From positions 1 to 20,972 of the forward strand of contig CALCUH010000097.1 of the NCBI GenBank assembly GCA_937907165.1: a stretch of DNA of 20,972 bases, given 5' to 3'. The notes beneath the pieces are model-generated. The model made no database searches, had not been told where the DNA came from, and saw only the letters and a list, made by a program, of their open reading frames with translations. The DNA is from an uncultured Bacteroidales bacterium. GTDB lineage: Bacteria; Bacteroidota; Bacteroidia; Bacteroidales; Paludibacteraceae. Both the position numbers and the translations under genes were made by a program. Every line of letters begins with the position of its first letter. Position 1 is the first letter of the stretch. Of this stretch, positions 1 through 7,394 are shown in pieces.

Positions 1-385
1 AAAGATATAAAATCAAATATTACATAAAAAATTTATAGATGTTTAATTTTTTAACGTGTATTTTTTAAAAATTATGTATTTTCTCTTTGCATTCACTTAT
101 TCCTTTGATATAATAATATCAAGGTGATTAATAATGGAATTCAAACTTTATGACAAGGTAATTCTAAAAAAGAATTATACTCAAGAAAATGATAATAAAG
201 TAAAATATACTTCAATACCATAAGAACCTCTATCTACATAATCTCCTAAAAATAAATATTTTGTATCTTCAGGATTACCACCAACTTCTAAACATTTTAA
301 TAAATCATAAAATTGTCCATGTAAACTACCTACGATAATAATAGGATCTTGTATTTTTATAATATTCCAAATCACACCGAATCAA
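1..385. other. AT-rich, eukaryote-like segment at the contig edge
   Basis: This stretch is far richer in A and T than the rest of the window and is dominated by A/T runs. The only coding signal is a PPP-family phosphatase fragment on the minus strand, whose codons are nearly all A- or T-ending (TTA, GGT, GAT, AGA), unlike the bacterial genes to its right. From about base 376 the composition changes to that of the neighbouring ribE region. No bacterial gene, promoter or RNA is visible in bases 1-180. The right boundary is approximate (about 365-390). Inference: DNA of a protist such as a rumen ciliate joined to a bacterial contig, or, less likely, a real transfer. Confidence 0.6.
181..375 (-). 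pseudogene. Fragment of a eukaryote-type PPP Ser/Thr phosphatase (calcineurin-like), degenerate
   Basis: The translated fragment carries the order of motifs seen near the N-terminus of PPP catalytic domains: KIQDPIIIVG, then GSLHGQFYDLLK, then LEVGGNPEDT, then YLFLGDYVDRG. The EVGG spacing and GDYVDRG are typical of calcineurin/PP2B-like enzymes of eukaryotes. PPP enzymes use the Asp of GDxHG as a metal ligand; here the residue is Ser (AGT codon). The frame meets TGA at 181-183, soon after the GDYVDRG block, and I can read no RGNHE motif further on in any frame. On the other side, similarity stops near base 375, where the composition becomes bacterial. The ends given are those of the open frame, not a true start and stop. 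It could be a broken gene, an exon bounded by an intron, a pseudoenzyme, or a fragment cut by a false join. I am confident of the family, not of the status. Confidence 0.7.
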
Positions 386-448
386 TATGCTTCGTAGGCA
401 CAAAAATAATCAAAATCCGAATGAATGACAAAAGATATTAGCCCCGAA

Positions 449-1057
449 TCATTCATTGCGGAATTCCAACATCCTACTGATATATTTACCAACTATATCG
501 AACTCAATGTTCACCACCGAGCCCACTTCGATTTGACAAAAATTCGTATGTTCATAAGTGTAAGGGATAATCGCCACGGAGAACCCGTCCTTGCGGGAGT
601 CGCAAACGGTCAAGCTCACACCATTGACGGTAACGGATCCTTTCTCTACCGTCACATACCCCTTCTTAGCCATCTCCTCATCCACGTCGTATCTGAACGT
701 GAAATACCAACTTCCATCCTCCGATTTCTTGCCGACACACTTCGCCACTTGGTCGACGTGACCTTGCACGATGTGTCCGTCCAAGCGTCCGTTCATCACC
801 ATGCTACGCTCCAAATTCACGAGACTCCCCTCTTTGAGCGCACCTAGATTGGAACGGCGCAACGTCTCCTGTATAGCCGTCACCGTATAAGTGTCAGCGG
901 TTTTCTCCACCACCGTCAGACAAACGCCATTGTGCGCCACACTTTGGTCGATTTTCAACTCAGAGACGAAGGGACACTTCATCGTAATATGAAGGTTCTC
1001 TTTATCTTTTTTCAAAGCGACCACTTCAGCCGCAGTTTCCACAATACCTGAAAACAT
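449..1057 (-). CDS. ribE: Riboflavin synthase (alpha chain)
   Basis: This cytoplasmic enzyme makes riboflavin by dismutation of two 6,7-dimethyl-8-ribityllumazine molecules, the last step of vitamin B2 synthesis. The 202-residue product shows the family start MFSGIVET and two lumazine-binding barrel repeats: repeat 1 with VAHNGVCLTVVE, VNLERSM and DGHIVQGHVD (roughly residues 1-95), and repeat 2 with GSVTVNGVSLTV, IPYTYEHTNF and VNIEFDIVGKYISRM. Length is normal for the family. I chose the ATG at 1055-1057 rather than an upstream in-frame start because family members begin MFSGIVE and because GGAGGAA lies eight bases before this ATG. The gene starts 19 bp after the stop codon of the RelA/SpoT gene, whose end almost touches the ribosome-binding site, so translation may be coupled. 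It is the last gene of the minus-strand run; no clear intrinsic terminator follows before the foreign-looking segment. Confidence 0.95.
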   Translation of the reverse strand: MFSGIVETAAEVVALKKDKENLHITMKCPFVSELKIDQSVAHNGVCLTVVEKTADTYTVTAIQETLRRSNLGALKEGSLVNLERSMVMNGRLDGHIVQGHVDQVAKCVGKKSEDGSWYFTFRYDVDEEMAKKGYVTVEKGSVTVNGVSLTVCDSRKDGFSVAIIPYTYEHTNFCQIEVGSVVNIEFDIVGKYISRMLEFRNE

Positions 1058-1063
1058 ATATTT

Positions 1064-1070
1064 TTCCTCC
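1064..1070 (-). promoter_or_regulatory. Ribosome-binding site deciding the ribE start
   Basis: On the minus strand GGAGGAA precedes the ATG at 1055-1057 by about six to eight bases. This is one of the few strong Shine-Dalgarno sequences in the window and supports starting riboflavin synthase at MFSGIVE. Confidence 0.7.
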
Positions 1071-1076
1071 AAATTA

Positions 1077-3194
1077 TTATCGTTCAACACTTTTCACTCC
1101 CTTCACCGTCTTGATTTTCTTAATCAATCCGTCCAACACGTTCGTGTCAGAAACCATGAGGGTCAACATACCTCGGAATATACCGTCGGACGAATCCACA
1201 GACATCGCGCGCAACGTCACGTTCGGCTCCTTCTGAATCAAGGATGAGACATTGGTGACAATGCCTATATCATCCGTTCCGACCACACGCAAAGTGCAAT
1301 TATACTGTGTTCCGGACTTTCCCGCCCATCTCGCCTTGATAAAACGATAGCCAAAGCGGGACAACATCTGCGGAGCGTTCGGACAACTCGTTTTATGTAT
1401 TTTTATTCCACCCTTAACAGAGACGAAGCCGAAAATATCATCCCCATATATAGGATTGCAACATTTGGACAACGTATACAAAATTCCCTGCAGATGGTCG
1501 TCTATCACCAGCACATCATCCTTGCCATAGGAATTGGATGAGGCAGGCACATGTTCGAATCCGTCTGCACTACGCACCTCCTCAGGTTTCACCTCAGGGT
1601 TGGCGCAAGCGGCATACAAATCCTTGATCTTAGCCAAATCCAAATTGTCTTCAGCCAGACGCTGATAGAAATCCTGAATGGTCGGACTACCTAATTTCCT
1701 AGCCAATTTGCCGACCACACTCTCATCATACTCCAGCTTCCAATTCTTCAGTCTGCGCTTCAACAGCTCCTTGCCGAAATCGACGTTAGCAGACTGCTGT
1801 TCGCGAAGGATCTGCTTGATGCGAGTACGAGCCTTGGTCGTCTGCACGAAATCGAGCCACTCCTCATGCGGAGTCTGATTCGCCGCAGTCTGCACCTCCA
1901 CTTGGTCACCATTACTAAGACGGTGACGAATCGGCACATTCTTTCCGTTCACCTTTCCACCGATACACTTGCTTCCCAAATTGGAATGGATCATGAAAGC
2001 GAAATCAAGCAAGGTGGCGCCCTTCGGCAATTGTTTCAGTTCGCCGGAAGGTGTGAATACGAAAATCTCCTTATCGTAAAGATTGAGTTTAAAATCATCC
2101 AGATACTCCACGCCACCCGCATTCGGGTTTTGCAAAAGGTCACGTACGTTAGCGAGCCACTCGTCGAAAGCAGCCTCGCCCTGAACGCCCTTATATTTGA
2201 AATGGGCGGCGAAACCCTTCTCAGCCACCTCATCCATTCGTTGGGTACGTATCTGCACCTCCACCCACCTACCCTCAGGTCCCATGACCGTCGTATGGAG
2301 CGATTCATATCCATTCGTTTTCGGGATGGAAAGCCAGTCCCTCAAACGTTTAGGATTAGGTTGGTACATGTCTGTGACGATGGAATAAGCACGCCAGCAC
2401 TCCGCCTTCTCCCTTTCTATAGGAGTATCCAAAATGATTCGTATGGCGAATATATCGTAGATGTTCTCAAAAACGGTATTCTGCTTCCGTATCTTATTCC
2501 AAATGGAATAGACCGATTTGGTCCTGCCCTTCATCGTGAAACGGAAGCCAGCCGCCTCCAGTTTCTCTTTGACAGGTTTGATAAAAGAAGCGATGTAAGC
2601 GTCGCGTTGCTGCTTCGTATCATGCAGCTTCGTCACTATCTCGTCGTAAATAGTCGGATTCGTCTGTTTTAGGGAGAGATCCTCCAACTCAGACTTAATC
2701 TTATACAAACCCATACGATGCGCCAACGGGGCATATAAGAACGAAGCCTCCCTCGCAATTCTGTCTCGCTCCTCAAGTTCGTAAGACTCTATGTTACGGA
2801 TAAGGAACAACTGCTCGCAAATAAGGACAATCACCACGCGGATATCCTCCGCCATAGTGAGGAGCAATTTTCTGAAAGCGTCCGACTCCACCGGCGGATG
2901 TTTTCTATAGAGCTCACCCACCTTCAGCAACGAGCGGACAAAGGAAGCGACCGCCTCCCCGAAAAGGGATTCGACGGACTCCAAAGTGGTCAAATCCGAC
3001 AAAATCGCCTCGTAGAGTAATAAACCCGCAACAGGTATCTTGCCTAAATCGACCTCCTCACAGATGATTCGGACAATACTTTCCCCCTTTTCGACCAGCG
3101 GATCACCAATCGAAAGCAATCGAGACAACTCCTCACGCTCTTGCGGCCGCAAGTCGCAGGTATCCAATACGAGGGAAAAATCTGCCTTATCCAT
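1077..3194 (-). CDS. relA: RelA/SpoT-family (p)ppGpp synthetase, hydrolase domain degenerate
   Basis: Cytoplasmic stringent-response enzyme that transfers pyrophosphate from ATP to GDP/GTP. The 705 residues follow the long-Rsh order. Residues about 30-195 align with the HD hydrolase domain but lack the HD and ED metal-binding motifs, so hydrolysis is probably lost. Residues about 215-340 are the synthetase, with the G-loop GRTKSVYSIW (223-232), YDIFAIRI (Asp247), PKTNGYESLHTTV and VEVQIRT (Glu312). TGS is about 376-437. The conserved-cysteine domain is about 570-625 (SKCCNPI, HKTSCPN), and the ACT domain about 632-705. The motif RLRD (283-286) occupies the position of RxKD/ExDD and is basic, as in bifunctional Rel enzymes, although the hydrolase looks dead as in RelA. 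The gene begins 9 bp after the unknown 204-aa gene and is followed 19 bp later by ribE. A second, SpoT-like gene elsewhere in the genome would be expected. Confidence 0.93.
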   Translation of the reverse strand: MDKADFSLVLDTCDLRPQEREELSRLLSIGDPLVEKGESIVRIICEEVDLGKIPVAGLLLYEAILSDLTTLESVESLFGEAVASFVRSLLKVGELYRKHPPVESDAFRKLLLTMAEDIRVVIVLICEQLFLIRNIESYELEERDRIAREASFLYAPLAHRMGLYKIKSELEDLSLKQTNPTIYDEIVTKLHDTKQQRDAYIASFIKPVKEKLEAAGFRFTMKGRTKSVYSIWNKIRKQNTVFENIYDIFAIRIILDTPIEREKAECWRAYSIVTDMYQPNPKRLRDWLSIPKTNGYESLHTTVMGPEGRWVEVQIRTQRMDEVAEKGFAAHFKYKGVQGEAAFDEWLANVRDLLQNPNAGGVEYLDDFKLNLYDKEIFVFTPSGELKQLPKGATLLDFAFMIHSNLGSKCIGGKVNGKNVPIRHRLSNGDQVEVQTAANQTPHEEWLDFVQTTKARTRIKQILREQQSANVDFGKELLKRRLKNWKLEYDESVVGKLARKLGSPTIQDFYQRLAEDNLDLAKIKDLYAACANPEVKPEEVRSADGFEHVPASSNSYGKDDVLVIDDHLQGILYTLSKCCNPIYGDDIFGFVSVKGGIKIHKTSCPNAPQMLSRFGYRFIKARWAGKSGTQYNCTLRVVGTDDIGIVTNVSSLIQKEPNVTLRAMSVDSSDGIFRGMLTLMVSDTNVLDGLIKKIKTVKGVKSVER

Positions 3195-3203
3195 TAACGG
3201 AGA

Positions 3204-3818
3204 TTATTTTACCTTAGAACCTCTCGCTAAAATGACATAGACGTAACAAACTTCCGTCAACCAGCTCTCCGAGAGATGCAATTTCTCCTTATAAGCGCGA
3301 ACATTATCCGCAGACTTTTGCACATCCATATTCTTGAAACTTCCGCCCGTAACGATTTTGTGGACGGAATCAGAAATCATGGACTTCATCCATTTGCGGA
3401 AAATCAAAGGCAAGCGAAGACCAGCCTGCACATCCATGGAAACAGCCATCATAAGATCCTGCATGATACCTTGGAACCAAAAACCGTAAGGCTGAAGATC
3501 ATTCACTTTCTTACAAGATTTTTTGATGGAAGAATCGATTTCACTAAAAAACGATTCAGGCAACTTATACTCCTTCTCCATCAGTTTAGCCACATATTTT
3601 TTCTCTGCGATACCAAGACGTCCGCCTTCCGTGGCAATCTTGCATTTTTGCTTCAACACCCTCAATTGAGGCAATTGCTGCAAATTCATGATGCCCAATG
3701 TGGCAGCCGAAGATGCCTGAATATAAGTGTTAATCAACGAGATGAAATCCTGAACCTTCTGTTTTACTTGTTCCTCTTTCTGTTGTTTTTTGTTTTTTAA
3801 GAAATCTGTTAAAACCAT
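3204..3818 (-). CDS. Conserved-looking protein of unknown function, 204 aa
   Basis: I do not recognise this protein. It has no signal peptide and no convincing membrane span, so it is probably cytoplasmic. The first 25 residues are very rich in Lys and Gln (KNKKQQKEEQVKQK) and may form a charged helix or coiled coil. The rest is predicted mostly helical, with several Cys (KCK, KKSCKK, EVCYVY) that do not form an obvious metal site. It sits 34 bp downstream of the M3 peptidase gene and 9 bp upstream of the RelA/SpoT gene, so it should be co-transcribed with both. GATAAGGAA stands almost directly before the ATG at 3816-3818, too close for a typical Shine-Dalgarno site. The long open frame, its fit into the tight gene run and its normal base composition make it a real gene. 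Position alone hints at a link to the stringent-response protein, which is inference only. Confidence 0.8.
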   Translation of the reverse strand: MVLTDFLKNKKQQKEEQVKQKVQDFISLINTYIQASSAATLGIMNLQQLPQLRVLKQKCKIATEGGRLGIAEKKYVAKLMEKEYKLPESFFSEIDSSIKKSCKKVNDLQPYGFWFQGIMQDLMMAVSMDVQAGLRLPLIFRKWMKSMISDSVHKIVTGGSFKNMDVQKSADNVRAYKEKLHLSESWLTEVCYVYVILARGSKVK

Positions 3819-3852
3819 TTCCTTATCTATCTAAATGTTATTTGTTTAATTA

Positions 3853-6003
3853 TTAACGAATTCCATGTCTCTTCAGCAAAGGAAGAATGGTAGGTTCCTC
3901 GCCACGGAAACGTTTGTAGAGCGTCATCGGATGCTCGCTTCCGCCCCTCTCCAAAACCTCCTGTCTGAAACGGGTAGCGGTTGTCTGATCAAAGATTCCG
4001 TTCTGTTGGAAGACCGAGAAAGCGTCCGCATCCAGCACCTCCGCCCATTTATAGCTGTAATAGCCTGCGGAATAACCGCCGGAGAAGATATGGTTAAACT
4101 GGGTGCTCATCAGCGTCCCCTCGACGGTCGGCAAAGTCTGCGCCGCGCTCCACGCCTCGTTTTCGAAACTCTTCACGTCACCCTCGAAAGGTTTTGTTAC
4201 CGTATGCCAACCCATATCCAACAAACCGAAACTCAACTGACGCAAGGTGGCGTAACCGATATTGAAATTAGCCGCACGCTTAATCTTCTCAATCAAATCA
4301 GCAGGAATAGGCTCGCCCGTCTGATAATGGACAGCGAATCCATCCAGATACTCTTTTTCGAAGGCCCAATTTTCAAGCATCTGGGAAGGCAGCTCCACGA
4401 AATCACGATAGACGTTCGTGCCAGCCAAGCTCTCATAATGGCATTTGGATACCATGCCATGGATGGAATGACCAAACTCATGGATGAAGGTGGTCAACTC
4501 ATCGAACGTAAGCAACGAAGGCAACGATTCGGTCGGACGAGTGAAATTCATCACAATGGAGATATGCGGACGCACATCTGTTCCCTTCTCATCCACATGT
4601 TGGCAAAGGAACTCCGTCATCCATGCGCCGCCACGTTTGCCGTCACGAGGATGGAAATCAGTATAGAGCACAGCTAGGAACGAACCGTCTTTGTCGAAGA
4701 CATCGAAAGCCTCAACCTCCTTGTGGTAAACAGGGATAGAATCGTTCTTCTTGAAAGTCAGGCCATACAATTTAGTCGCCAAACCAAACACGCCGCGTTT
4801 CACATTCTCCAGTTCGAAATAAGGACGAAGCAACTCGTCGTTGATGCTATACTTCTCGTCGCGTAACTTCTCAGAATAGAAAGACCAGTCCCAAGGCATG
4901 ATTTGGAAATCCGCGCCATGTGTTTTGGCGTATTCCTGCACCTCGGCAATCTCCTTCATCGCGGTAGGCTTATAAGCCTCCAGCAAATCATTAAGGAGTT
5001 TATAAACGCCCTCCTTATTCCCTGCCATACGATAACGGAGGACACGCTCCGCATAATCGCCGCAGCCCATCAAATTCGCCAACTTCAAACGAGTGTTCAC
5101 GATATCCTTCACCACCTGACGGTTGTCGAATTCGCCATCCACCGCCTTCTGGTTATAAGCCATATACAATTTTTTACGGAGTTCACGCTTCTCGGCATAC
5201 TTCATGAAAGGCGCGTAACTAGGGTAAGTCAAATCGAAGATCCACCCCCCAACGTTAGCATCCTTCGCCTTCTTCGCCGCGGCCTCCACAATAGCGTCAG
5301 GCAATCCGACCAAATCAGCCGAATCCGTAATAGTCAACTTATAAGCGTTCGTTGCGTTGAGGACATTCTGTCCATATTTCAGTTCAAGCAACGACAATTT
5401 TTTGCTCAGTTCACGGAACTTCTCCTTATCCGCATCCGAAAGATTCGCACCATTCTTCTCGAAAGACTCAAACGTCTTTTGGAGCAACATACTTTGCTCC
5501 GGAGAGAGATTCAGAGAATCCTTACGTGAATAGACCGCCTTGACACGTTTGAACAAATCAGCGTTGAGCGTGATATTATTACCATGCTCCGTCTCTAACG
5601 GAGAAATCTCCTCGGAGAGGGAATCCATCTCCGCACAAGTCTCCGCCTCAAGCAAATTATAGAAAACATATTGGATCCTGGAAAGATAAGCGCCAGAGCG
5701 CTCTAAAGCCACAATCGTATTTTCGAATGTGGGTTCCTCGGGATTATTGACAATCGCCTCAATCTCCTCGTCATGAAGGCGAATCGCCTCACGTACCGCA
5801 GGTAAATAATCCTCCAACTTCACCTCATTAAAAGGGAACGTTCCATGCGGAGTAGCATACTCCGGTCTCAAAAAAACATTATCACTCATTTCAATCTTAT
5901 TATCATTACCATTACCGCATGAGGAAAGCGAAACCATGAGAATTCCCAAGATCGGCAATCCTGCGCATTTCAGAAAACGTTTCAGGGAAGCATTGACCAT
6001 CAT
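3853..6003 (-). CDS. dcp: M3-family peptidyl-dipeptidase (Dcp-like) lipoprotein
   Basis: Zinc metallopeptidase of the oligopeptidase/Dcp type that removes dipeptides from the C-terminus of peptides. The 716-residue product has the M3 zinc site HEFGH at residues 508-512 (two His ligands and the catalytic Glu509), with the third ligand, Glu537, in DFVELPSQ. The surrounding TTFIHEFGHSIHG and GTNVYRDFVELPSQMLENW blocks are classic for M3A enzymes, and the C-terminal FSGGYSAGYYSYKWAEVLDA block fits as well. The N-terminus is a lipoprotein signal, LMVSLSSCGN, with Cys29 as the lipidated residue, so the enzyme is probably anchored in the envelope, unlike the cytoplasmic Dcp of E. coli. The start overlaps the stop of the BrkB-type gene (ATGA), indicating translational coupling; two adjacent Met codons (6003 and 6000) are both possible starts. 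The product probably recycles peptides for amino acids. Confidence 0.93.
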   Translation of the reverse strand: MMVNASLKRFLKCAGLPILGILMVSLSSCGNGNDNKIEMSDNVFLRPEYATPHGTFPFNEVKLEDYLPAVREAIRLHDEEIEAIVNNPEEPTFENTIVALERSGAYLSRIQYVFYNLLEAETCAEMDSLSEEISPLETEHGNNITLNADLFKRVKAVYSRKDSLNLSPEQSMLLQKTFESFEKNGANLSDADKEKFRELSKKLSLLELKYGQNVLNATNAYKLTITDSADLVGLPDAIVEAAAKKAKDANVGGWIFDLTYPSYAPFMKYAEKRELRKKLYMAYNQKAVDGEFDNRQVVKDIVNTRLKLANLMGCGDYAERVLRYRMAGNKEGVYKLLNDLLEAYKPTAMKEIAEVQEYAKTHGADFQIMPWDWSFYSEKLRDEKYSINDELLRPYFELENVKRGVFGLATKLYGLTFKKNDSIPVYHKEVEAFDVFDKDGSFLAVLYTDFHPRDGKRGGAWMTEFLCQHVDEKGTDVRPHISIVMNFTRPTESLPSLLTFDELTTFIHEFGHSIHGMVSKCHYESLAGTNVYRDFVELPSQMLENWAFEKEYLDGFAVHYQTGEPIPADLIEKIKRAANFNIGYATLRQLSFGLLDMGWHTVTKPFEGDVKSFENEAWSAAQTLPTVEGTLMSTQFNHIFSGGYSAGYYSYKWAEVLDADAFSVFQQNGIFDQTTATRFRQEVLERGGSEHPMTLYKRFRGEEPTILPLLKRHGIR

Positions 6004-7319
6004 AAATCCATCACCAATTTGTCGCTCGAAACATTCATCAGAGATTCACGAATCCGCAACGTATATTCCCAAACGGAAGAAAACTCCTCATTCTCCTCCA
6101 ACTTAAAATTCTCCTGTCCCGAGCGGTCCACCATATCGAAGAAGCGGGCGATCGTGATTTTATTCACATCCATCGCAGGAAGGAAGACATCCCTATCATC
6201 GACACGCACCTCCGCCAAAATGCCAGCCTTACAAAGACGACGGGCGATCACCGAAGCCAGGCGTAGCGGGATACGGTAGGTATCGGACATCTCGTTCAGC
6301 GTCATAGGCGGCTCCCCGTCACGGAAACGAACCGCGACAATTTTAGTGACCGAAAGTAACACGAACTCGAAATAGCGGTGGCTGATGCTCTTGACATCGT
6401 TCTCATACTCGAAATTCCGCACATTCTGCAAGGAGAAAGAAATCTCCGCACCAAAAAGCACAATCATCCATGTGGTCTGGATGAAGAGCAATGCGAACGG
6501 AATGGCGGCCAAACCACCATAGACGGCATTGTAGGTCGTCATCATCGTCTGCAAATAGACGTAAATCCACTTGAAAATATAAAAGGCGATGCAAGAGAAA
6601 CCGCCCGCCATCATCGCGGGACCAATTTTCACCTTCGTGTTAGGCATTACCAGATATATCATCGTAAAGATAATCCATGAAATCAGCAGAGGCATCGCCG
6701 CTAGCACCACCTTCAAAGTCGGAGAGATGATATATGATCCATGGAAATAACTGATAGCGTGGTTGAAGTAGAAAGAGACACCGCTTGAGATGAGCACGAA
6801 AATCGGTATCACCAAGACGAGGGAGATATAATCCGTGAACCTACGGATATAGTTTCTGTTTTTATTGATATACCAAATCTCATTGAAAGACATCTCTATC
6901 TGGGAGAAGACCTTCATGACGGACCATAAGAGCACACACACACCGATGCCGACGAAAGCGCCCCCGGTCGCATTGTCCAGATAATTCTGCACGAACTCGC
7001 GGGCCACCTCCACCAATTCCGCATGGGAGGCGTAACGGGTACGCACCAAATCCAGCACATAATTGTCAAAGCCGAATCCGCGCGCCATACCGAAGACAAA
7101 AGCCAAAATAGGGATGAGGGCAAAAACGGAATAGTAAGTCAATGCCGAGGCCCTGACGGGCATTTTCCCCTTGATGAAATTACGGATGGAGAGGCTGAGC
7201 GTTTTCGCGAAAAGAATCAAAAAACCATACTTCCCCACCTCCTCGCGCTTCGTGAGCTGCCAGATGTCGATGGTGACAAACTTAATCTGATCCAAAATGA
7301 ATCGTATGATTTTCTTCAT
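6000..7319 (-). CDS. YihY/BrkB-family inner-membrane protein with C-terminal winged-helix-like domain
   Basis: Integral membrane protein of the YihY family (once called ribonuclease BN; no nuclease role is supported). About 439 residues if started at the ATG at 7317-7319; an in-frame TTG two codons upstream is less likely. Six hydrophobic segments are visible, at about residues 58-80, 120-140, 165-187, 203-226, 235-257 and 270-293. The family block RASALTYYSVFALIP lies at about 56-70. After residue about 313 the chain is soluble and resembles a winged-helix fold: MTLNEMSDTYRIPLRLASVI, then RRLCKAGIL and a two-strand wing (AEVRVDDRDVFLPA). The tail is acidic. It is the first gene of the minus-strand run, with its stop overlapping the dcp start. 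No TAnnTTTG element is visible in the roughly 75 bp before it, so it may depend on read-through from rnpB. Its transport or regulatory role is unknown. Confidence 0.88.
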   Translation of the reverse strand: MKKIIRFILDQIKFVTIDIWQLTKREEVGKYGFLILFAKTLSLSIRNFIKGKMPVRASALTYYSVFALIPILAFVFGMARGFGFDNYVLDLVRTRYASHAELVEVAREFVQNYLDNATGGAFVGIGVCVLLWSVMKVFSQIEMSFNEIWYINKNRNYIRRFTDYISLVLVIPIFVLISSGVSFYFNHAISYFHGSYIISPTLKVVLAAMPLLISWIIFTMIYLVMPNTKVKIGPAMMAGGFSCIAFYIFKWIYVYLQTMMTTYNAVYGGLAAIPFALLFIQTTWMIVLFGAEISFSLQNVRNFEYENDVKSISHRYFEFVLLSVTKIVAVRFRDGEPPMTLNEMSDTYRIPLRLASVIARRLCKAGILAEVRVDDRDVFLPAMDVNKITIARFFDMVDRSGQENFKLEENEEFSSVWEYTLRIRESLMNVSSDKLVMDL

Positions 7320-7394
7320 CAGCAATAAAAATTATCTTGCGGGAAAGGAACGGACCATCAGACAAGGGACGTTCCCCACCATGTGTTTACATGA

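Noticed and set aside
1..180. Continuation of the phosphatase beyond the TGA, with a loose KGISECKE match to the RGNHEC block in another frame
   Set aside because: The key Asn-His of RGNHE is absent, the spacing is wrong without an assumed intron, and stops interrupt every frame; too weak to annotate.
425..847. Plus-strand 140-codon frame opposite ribE
   Set aside because: It is the complement of riboflavin synthase, whose family motifs are unambiguous.
3865..5529. Two plus-strand open frames (270 and 208 codons) opposite the M3 peptidase
   Set aside because: They mirror codon bias of the peptidase gene, have no recognisable motifs and no promoter or ribosome-binding site.
6000..7319. Ribonuclease BN function for the YihY/BrkB protein
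   Set aside because: The protein is a polytopic membrane protein without nuclease motifs; the true RNase BN is a different, metallo-beta-lactamase enzyme.
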